Notes under the pieces: model-generated
What the model was told of the DNA's origin: nothing
Seen by the model: only the letters and a program-made list of their open reading frames with translations
Database searches by the model: none
NCBI GenBank assembly: GCA_029210645.1
Contig: JARGFT010000003.1
Coordinates: forward strand, 45,026-109,025
Length of the DNA stretch: 64,000 nucleotides
Source of the DNA: Anaerosomatales bacterium
Lineage (GTDB): Bacteria > Actinomycetota > Coriobacteriia > Anaerosomatales > SLCP01
Direction: 5' to 3'
Shown here: one piece after another, positions 59,096 through 64,000 of the stretch
Layout: each line of letters opens with the position of its first letter
Position numbering within the stretch: position 1 is the first letter of the stretch
Made by a program: the position numbers and the translations under genes

Positions 59096-60294
59096 CGGTC
59101 CACCGCCCTTCGCATGAACGGCCACGCTATCCCGCCGGTCACCACGCCGAACAGCAGGAGTGCGGCTACCGGGAGATACACCGCGGAGATGTCACCGGCC
59201 TGGAGGTCTCCCAGGCCGCGCAGGAACCACGCGTGCGGCGTGAGCAGGCTGAGCGTCTCGAGCCACCCGCCCACCTGGGACACCGAGAAGAACGTGCCGC
59301 CGAGGAAGGCGAGCACGAGCGAGATGATCGCCTGGAAGTTCTCAGCCTGGGCCTGGGTCTTTGCGGTCGCCGCAACGACGCCGAGAATGCCCATGGCCGA
59401 GATGACGACCGCTACGACGAGGATCGCGACACCGGCCGGGTTGCCCCACTCGGCTCCGAGCAACAGCGAGGTGGCCACAACGAGTACTGTCATGCTCACG
59501 ATGCCGAGTGCGAACGAGGTGATGGCCTTGCCGAGGATGATCGAACGGCGGTCGATGGGTGCCGCGAGCAGGCGGTCCATCGTCCCGACCTTCCGCTCCT
59601 CGAGAAGCCCGCTCACTCCGAACGATACGGTGAAGAAGAGGAAGAAGACCGACATACCTGCGGCCAGGTAGGTTGTCTGTTTGAGCTGACGCGTGCTGGC
59701 GCTCGTGTCCTCCACGGTCACCGGCACGGTGGTGTGGGCGGCGGCCTGCGTGATGCGCCCGACCGACTCCGGGTCGCCCTCGCCTCCGAGTTCGAGGACG
59801 GTGCGAACCCCCACTTCGACAGCGCCCACCTCGGCTGCGAAACCCTGTGCTACCGAGTGGGCGACCTGGGAGGCGAGCGGGGTCCCTGCACCTCCGATCA
59901 CGGTGATCTCGGCACTCTGCCCGCTCAGCACCCGTTTGGAAAGCCCGGCAGGCAGGACGAATGCCGCTCCGGCACTCTCCCCCTCGTCGGAGAACTCATC
60001 GGAGCCCCGTGTGACCTGGTCCTCGGCCTCCGCGGCGGAGTCCACCTCCCGGATCGTGGCGATACCCTCGTCCTCGAGCCCCTCGAGGAGCTCGACGAAG
60101 GAGTCTCCGATCGGCCCCCCGTCCTCGTTGACCAGCGCGTACTCGGCGTGGAAGGTCGCACTATCGATTGGCGCGAACACGAAGTTGAAGATGAAGGCAA
60201 GGCCGAGCGGGGCGAGGATGCCGTAGATGAACACCGAACGGTCGCGGATCCGCTCCGTGAGGTCCTTGCGCGCGATGAGCAGTGCGGTCTTCAT
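59092..60294 (-). CDS. ABC-2 type permease subunit (first of the pair)
   Basis: This 400-residue permease has the same plan: an N-terminal helix (about 20-42), a large outer domain to about residue 225, and five or six C-terminal helices. EERKVGTMDRLLAAPIDRRSIILGK is the cytoplasmic coupling motif. It starts four bases after the ATPase stop. NatB-like relatives export sodium or drugs; substrate unknown. Confidence 0.9.
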   Translation of the reverse strand: MKTALLIARKDLTERIRDRSVFIYGILAPLGLAFIFNFVFAPIDSATFHAEYALVNEDGGPIGDSFVELLEGLEDEGIATIREVDSAAEAEDQVTRGSDEFSDEGESAGAAFVLPAGLSKRVLSGQSAEITVIGGAGTPLASQVAHSVAQGFAAEVGAVEVGVRTVLELGGEGDPESVGRITQAAAHTTVPVTVEDTSASTRQLKQTTYLAAGMSVFFLFFTVSFGVSGLLEERKVGTMDRLLAAPIDRRSIILGKAITSFALGIVSMTVLVVATSLLLGAEWGNPAGVAILVVAVVISAMGILGVVAATAKTQAQAENFQAIISLVLAFLGGTFFSVSQVGGWLETLSLLTPHAWFLRGLGDLQAGDISAVYLPVAALLLFGVVTGGIAWPFMRRAVDR

Positions 60295-60298
60295 GGCG

Positions 60299-61249
60299 TC
60301 AGTCCCGAAACGCGCGGCCGGTCAGGTGCAGGAAGACCGACTCGAGGTCCGGCTCGTCGACATCCACGTTCGTAACAGTCGCGCCGCTCGCCGTGACCGC
60401 GGCCAGCAGTTCGGTGAGCGCGTTTGGGGCACCGTCGACGATGAGGTCGAGCCCATCCTCGCGGGCGTCCGCGCTCTTGACGCGCGAAAGCTCGCCGAGT
60501 GCCGCTGCCGCGCGCGCGAGGTCGCCGGTCGCCTCGAGCCGGACCCGGTCGTGCTGACCCACCAGCTCGACGAGCTCGCGCCTCGTGCCCTCGGCGACGA
60601 TCCTGCCGTGGTCGATGATGCCGATGCGGTCGCAGAGGTGCTCGGCCTCCTCCATGTAGTGTGTCGTGTAGAGCACCGCCATGCCCTCGGTGCCGAGGTG
60701 CTCGACGCTCTCGAGGATGGCGTTACGGCTCTGTGGGTCCACGCCGACGGTGGGCTCGTCGAGCACGAGGAGCTTCGGCCCATGCAGCAGGCCTATACCG
60801 ATGTTGAGGCGTCGCTTCATGCCTCCCGAGAACTGATCGGAGCGGTCGCGGGCCCGGTCGCTCAGGCCGATGAGCTCCAGGACGTGGTCGACGCGGGCGG
60901 TCAGGTCGGTGCCGGACAGGCCGTAGAGGCGGCCGAAGAAGGTGAGGTTCTCGCGGGCGGTGAGGTCGGGATAGACGGCGATGTCCTGGGGTACGTAGCC
61001 GACTTCACGCTTGGGAGCGACGCTGCGGGTGGTCAGCGGTGTTCCGAGCACGCGCACCTCACCGGCGTCGCGCTCGAGCAAGCCACACACCATCGATATC
61101 GTGGTTGTCTTTCCGGCGCCGTTGGGGCCGAGAAGGCCGTACGTTTCACCTGCGGCGATCTCGAATCCGACGCCGTCCACCGCTATCAGCTCGCCGAATC
61201 GCTTGCGTAGGTCGGTGCAGGACAGAACGGGGCCACCGGGGGTACTCAC
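60299..61249 (-). CDS. ABC-2 exporter ATPase
   Basis: This 316-residue ATPase has Walker A GPNGAGKTTTISM, Q-loop GYVPQDIAVYPDLT, signature FSGGMKRRLNIG, Walker B LLVLDEPTVGVDPQSR and the switch histidine in YTTHYMEEAE. A C-terminal domain (about 225-316) is typical of ABCA-type drug/lipid exporters. GTG 61249 follows AAGGAG; a longer reading is not used. First gene of the leftward exporter operon. Confidence 0.94.
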   Translation of the reverse strand: MSTPGGPVLSCTDLRKRFGELIAVDGVGFEIAAGETYGLLGPNGAGKTTTISMVCGLLERDAGEVRVLGTPLTTRSVAPKREVGYVPQDIAVYPDLTARENLTFFGRLYGLSGTDLTARVDHVLELIGLSDRARDRSDQFSGGMKRRLNIGIGLLHGPKLLVLDEPTVGVDPQSRNAILESVEHLGTEGMAVLYTTHYMEEAEHLCDRIGIIDHGRIVAEGTRRELVELVGQHDRVRLEATGDLARAAAALGELSRVKSADAREDGLDLIVDGAPNALTELLAAVTASGATVTNVDVDEPDLESVFLHLTGRAFRD

Positions 61250-61344
61250 GCAGGGCTCCTTCCGACAGCAGGCGGGCACTTGCACATAGTACTATTTGCA
61301 GTTTCGCGCGCTTCTCTCGTTCGCGGGCGGCCGCAGAGAGCCGC

Positions 61345-61626
61345 CTATGCGATCACCCGGAACCCGCGCGCTCCCTCGGCAGCCTCCTCGGCCACCTCGA
61401 CGCGTTCGACCACAGCCCGCCGCGGGCCGCGGCGGCACCACGCCACGGCGGCATCAACCGACTCGGGAGGTCCCTCGAACACCGCCTCGACACGGCCGTC
61501 CGCGAGGTTGCGGACCCATCCGGCGAGCCCGAGACCGTCTGCCATCTCCGCTGTCGCCGCGCGGAAGAAGACTCCCTGCACGACGCCGTCCACCCACACG
61601 TGCCGCCTCAGCGTTGCGGCGGTCAT
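61345..61626 (-). CDS. acyP: Acylphosphatase
   Basis: This 93-residue enzyme hydrolyses acyl phosphates. The substrate loop is GVVQGVFFRAAT with the catalytic arginine, and the catalytic asparagine is in LAGWVRNLADGRVEAV. Length is the family norm. The ATG follows GGGAGG. It is divergent from the tautomerase gene. Confidence 0.95.
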   Translation of the reverse strand: MTAATLRRHVWVDGVVQGVFFRAATAEMADGLGLAGWVRNLADGRVEAVFEGPPESVDAAVAWCRRGPRRAVVERVEVAEEAAEGARGFRVIA

Positions 61627-61692
61627 CGAGCCTCCCTTCTCCGTCAAGGTTCGCAGGGGTATATTCCCGTCAGACCCGCCGAGGAGGACCCC

Positions 61693-62055
61693 ATGCCTAT
61701 CGTTCGCATCGACATCCAGTCCGGGAAGTCCACCGCGTACAAGCGCGCCATACTTCACGGAGTACGGGAGGCCATCTCCTCGGTCCTGGAGGTGCCGGAG
61801 GAGCGTGTCATGCAGCGGATCTTCGAGAGCGTCCCGGAGGACATCGACGCCCCCGGCCGGCAGACGGACCGGCTCACGATGGTCGACATCACGATGCTCT
61901 CCGGACGAGATGCCGAGCTCAAGCGTGCGCTCTATGCCGAGGTGGTCTCCCGTCTCGGATTCGAGCCGGGGATCGAGCCGGCAGACATCATGGTCGTCGT
62001 GCACGACCCCGCGCCGGAGTGCTTCTGTCTGGGCGGGACTATGCCCGGGGTGTAG
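61693..62055 (+). CDS. Tautomerase-family protein
   Basis: This 120-residue protein starts MPIVRIDIQSGKS, placing a proline as the first residue after Met removal, the catalytic base of the 4-oxalocrotonate tautomerase superfamily. YKRAILHGVREAISSVLEVPEERV is conserved. It is about twice the length of the small enzyme, like the bacterial CC-type/longer tautomerases. Substrate unknown. ATG 61693 follows GAGGAGG. Confidence 0.88.
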   Translation: MPIVRIDIQSGKSTAYKRAILHGVREAISSVLEVPEERVMQRIFESVPEDIDAPGRQTDRLTMVDITMLSGRDAELKRALYAEVVSRLGFEPGIEPADIMVVVHDPAPECFCLGGTMPGV

Positions 62056-62148
62056 CCGCGCCGGGACGGCCGGAAGCAGGCGACGTTGACGGGCTGTCAC
62101 CGAGCGTCACCTGCCCGTCACCGTGGTGCCACCGCTATTCAATCTGCG

Positions 62149-62193
62149 CCTCCGATGATGCATGTGGAGCACAAACCACAGCTACATCGGAGG
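62149..62193 (+). promoter_or_regulatory. Leader hairpin that hides the ribosome site of the next gene
   Basis: CCTCCGATG (62149-62157) pairs perfectly with CATCGGAGG (62185-62193). A second stem TGTGG/CCACA (62163-62167 with 62176-62180) lies inside the loop. The 3' arm contains the GGAGG that would be the ribosome site for the GTG at 62204. In this fold the site is buried. Confidence 0.55.
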
Positions 62194-62203
62194 TTGTCCG
62201 GCC

Positions 62204-62446
62204 GTGTCGCCCGCCAAGAACATCATCATCGCCCTCGGCATAGCGCTGACTCTGTCAGGGGGGTCCTCCGCTGTCATCCACGGTCCTGACGAGGTCCCCC
62301 CCATCGTCATGGCTCGCGAAGCGGAAGCCGTCACGCGCGCCGTTCGCATGTGGATCAAGAGGCCGGTTCCCGGGCTCATGCCCGCTGTCACTCCCGGAAG
62401 TCACGGTGTAGCATGGACTGCGCAGGAGCAGAGCAACATACGCTGA
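62204..62446 (+). CDS. Small secreted or membrane-anchored protein, unknown
   Basis: This 80-residue protein starts (M)SPAKNIIIALGIALTLSGG, a signal peptide or single anchor, followed by a short hydrophilic part ending AWTAQEQSNIR with no recognised domain. The start is GTG, ten bases after GGAGG. It ends 19 bp before the haemolysin III gene. Coding is likely but not proven; the structured leader is the main reason to keep it. Confidence 0.45.
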   Translation: MSPAKNIIIALGIALTLSGGSSAVIHGPDEVPPIVMAREAEAVTRAVRMWIKRPVPGLMPAVTPGSHGVAWTAQEQSNIR

Positions 62447-62465
62447 GCGCAGGGAGAATGACCAC

Positions 62466-63140
62466 GTGGAGAACACCGAGCGCAACGCATCGGCCCCTTC
62501 AGGTCGCAGCTACGGTCTCGGCGAGGAGATCGCCAACGCGGTCACACACGGGATAGGCACGGTTCTCGGAATCGTCGCGTTCACGCTCCTGGTGGCCTTC
62601 GCCGTGATGCGGGGCGGGACCATCGAGATCGTCAGTTCGATCGTCTACGGCACCACACTCGTGTTGCTCTACACCGCCTCGACGCTCTACCACAGCTTCC
62701 CCTGGCCGAGAGTGAAGCACGTCTTCAAACTTCTCGACCACGCGGGGATCTATCTCCTGATCGCCGGGACCTACACCCCGTTCACGCTCGTGACGCTCCG
62801 GGACCAGGGCGGGTGGAAGCTCTTCGCACTGGTCTGGGTGCTTGCCATCCTCGGCATAGCGTTCGAGGCGTTCTGGGCGTACCGGCCCGGCTGGCTCTCG
62901 GCCCTGATCTACCTCGGCATGGGCTGGTTGGCGTTGCTGATGATGGGCCCGCTTCGTGAGAGCCTCGCACCCGTCGGGCTCTGGCTTCTCGTCGCTGGCG
63001 GCCTCGCCTACACGCTTGGTACCATCTTCTACGTGCTCAAGCGCGTGCCGTACATGCACGCGGTCTGGCACCTGTTCGTGCTTGCGGGAAGCGCGTGCCA
63101 CGTGCTTGCGGTGATGCTGGCCGTCATCACCCCCGCGTAG
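62466..63140 (+). CDS. Haemolysin III/PAQR-family membrane protein
   Basis: This 224-residue protein has seven membrane helices and the family pattern EEIANAVTHGIGTVLG, STLYHSFPW, KLLDHAGIYLLIAGTYTPF and HAVWHLFVLAGSACH, whose Ser/His/Asp residues form a buried zinc site in relatives. Bacillus YplQ-type members bear the haemolysin III name; a membrane hydrolase role is likely. It starts with GTG; the nearest good ribosome site (GGGAG) is about 13 bases upstream. Confidence 0.93.
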   Translation: MENTERNASAPSGRSYGLGEEIANAVTHGIGTVLGIVAFTLLVAFAVMRGGTIEIVSSIVYGTTLVLLYTASTLYHSFPWPRVKHVFKLLDHAGIYLLIAGTYTPFTLVTLRDQGGWKLFALVWVLAILGIAFEAFWAYRPGWLSALIYLGMGWLALLMMGPLRESLAPVGLWLLVAGGLAYTLGTIFYVLKRVPYMHAVWHLFVLAGSACHVLAVMLAVITPA

Positions 63141-63186
63141 CGCGCCAAACCGCGTCAGATCCGAACCGTTAGGGGGAGTGGCAGGT

Positions 63187-63915
63187 ATGGCGGATACGTC
63201 CGTGCTGTCCGTACGCGGCCTCGTGAAACGGTACGGGAATCTCGAAGCCGTGAGCGGGGTCGAGTTCGACGTTGCCCCGGGCGAGATCTTCGCCCTCATC
63301 GGCCCTAACGGAGCAGGGAAGACAACGGTCCTGCGCATCGTCGGTACTATCCTGAAGTCGACGGCAGGCACGGCGACGGTGGACGGCATCGAGGTCGGCG
63401 ACCGACCCGAGAAGGCCCGCGAGCACATCTCCTACCTGCCCGAAGAGGCCGGTGCGTACAAGAACATGACGGGCATGGCGTACCTGCGGTTCTTCTCCGA
63501 ACTCTACTTCTCCGACCCCGTGGACCAGCGCGACGCGGTGGAGAGAGCGCGCGAGATCTGTGGTCTCGGCGCGCGGCTGAAAGACAAGGCGGGCTCCTAT
63601 TCCAAGGGCATGACGCGCAAGCTGCTGTTGGCTCGCACGCTGATGTGCAAGCCGCACCTCGCGATACTCGACGAGCCCACGTCCGGGCTCGACGTTCTCA
63701 ACGCACTCGAGGTGCGCGACACGATCAAGCGTCACGCAGCGGACGGGACGGCCATCCTACTCTCGAGCCACAACATGCTCGAGATTGAGTACCTTTCGGA
63801 CCGCGTCGGTCTGCTTCACCAGGGTCGGATTCGCGAGGTGGGCACGCCCGCCTCGCTCAAGGAGCGTTACTCGGCCGCGAACCTGGAAGAGGTCTTTGCG
63901 GAGGTGGCCCGATGA
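63187..63915 (+). CDS. NatA-like ABC transporter ATPase
   Basis: This 242-residue ATPase has Walker A GPNGAGKTTVLR, Q-loop SYLPEEAGAYKNMTG, Walker B LAILDEPTSGLD and the switch histidine in LSSHNMLE. Its signature is YSKGMTRKLLLARTL, replacing LSGGQ, as in NatA and other sodium/ABC-2 exporters. ATG 63187 follows GGGGGAG nine bases away; a GTG nine bases earlier is possible. It overlaps the following permease by four bases. Confidence 0.92.
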   Translation: MADTSVLSVRGLVKRYGNLEAVSGVEFDVAPGEIFALIGPNGAGKTTVLRIVGTILKSTAGTATVDGIEVGDRPEKAREHISYLPEEAGAYKNMTGMAYLRFFSELYFSDPVDQRDAVERAREICGLGARLKDKAGSYSKGMTRKLLLARTLMCKPHLAILDEPTSGLDVLNALEVRDTIKRHAADGTAILLSSHNMLEIEYLSDRVGLLHQGRIREVGTPASLKERYSAANLEEVFAEVAR

Positions 63916-64000
63916 GGAAGTTCACCGTACTTCTGCGCAAGGAGGTCCGCGAGCTGCTGACGGCGCAGATCCTTCTGCCCTTCCTCGTGACGGTTCTCGT
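63912..64000 (+). CDS. ABC-2 type permease, N-terminal fragment (runs off the right edge)
   Basis: Only 29 residues fall in the window: MRKFTVLLRKEVRELLTAQ, then a hydrophobic run. This is the usual N-terminus of an ABC-2 permease that follows its ATPase with an ATGA overlap. The rest lies outside the window. Confidence 0.75.
   Translation, partial: MRKFTVLLRKEVRELLTAQILLPFLVTVL

Overview
This window spans the chromosomal replication origin of a high-GC bacterium, with accessory DNA to its right. The order rsmG-parA-parB on one side, jag-yidC-yidD-rnpA-rpmH leading into a cluster of DnaA boxes, and dnaA-dnaN-recF-DUF721-gyrB-gyrA on the other side is the classic origin arrangement of Gram-positive bacteria. 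Genes to the left of about 14.1 kb are mostly on the minus strand and replication genes to the right are on the plus strand, so transcription runs away from the origin. High GC, frequent GTG/TTG starts, a rubrerythrin, a multihaem cytochrome and a selenoprotein suggest an anaerobic, respiring actinobacterium. I infer the Coriobacteriia (OPB41/Anaerosomatales-like), but nothing in the window proves this.

Layout. 0-2.1 kb: partial multihaem cytochrome, rubrerythrin, rlmN. 2.1-11.2 kb: minus-strand rsmG-parA-parB-ytxH-addB-addA with two parS sites ahead of rsmG. 11.8-14.1 kb: rpmH-rnpA-yidD-yidC-jag from one strong promoter. 14.1-17.35 kb: oriC, a GHKL ATPase/winged-helix protein of unknown role, dnaA, and a second DnaA-box cluster. 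17.35-25.2 kb: dnaN, recF, DUF721, gyrB, a small membrane protein, gyrA. 25.2-30.6 kb: HAD phosphatase, MacA/MacB-like export system, DUF151 nuclease, shortened YjbQ, tRNA-Ile. 30.6-36.7 kb: lipid-modification cluster (FAD oxidoreductase, DUF1365, cyclopropane-fatty-acid-synthase family, SDR, frameshifted DUF1295) with a divergent SDR. 36.7-37.5 kb: VapBC-type toxin-antitoxin. 37.5-46.3 kb: one 2938-residue cyclic beta-1,2-glucan synthase. 46.4-47.9 kb: a rhodanese-thioredoxin selenoprotein with in-frame UGA and a SECIS-like hairpin, a large unassigned structured RNA, and tRNA-Ala. 47.9-55.1 kb: a nine-gene Mrp/Mbh-like cation antiporter operon. 55.1-64 kb: broken DNA-alkylation-repair gene, nitroreductase, EamA transporter, ABC exporter, acylphosphatase, tautomerase, small secreted protein with a structured leader, haemolysin III, and the start of another ABC exporter.

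The most interesting items are the selenoprotein (W-Sec-P-T-C redox motif fused behind a rhodanese domain), the approximately 350-nt RNA immediately downstream with two nested long-range helices, the GHKL/winged-helix gene wedged between oriC and dnaA, and the antiporter operon, which follows archaeal Mbh gene order without hydrogenase genes and whose last subunit lacks the conserved membrane glutamate. Three genes look damaged: DUF1295 (frameshift in a C5 run), the alkylation-repair gene (internal deletion) and YjbQ (shortened C-terminus). I saw no rRNA operon, insertion sequence, prophage or CRISPR array.
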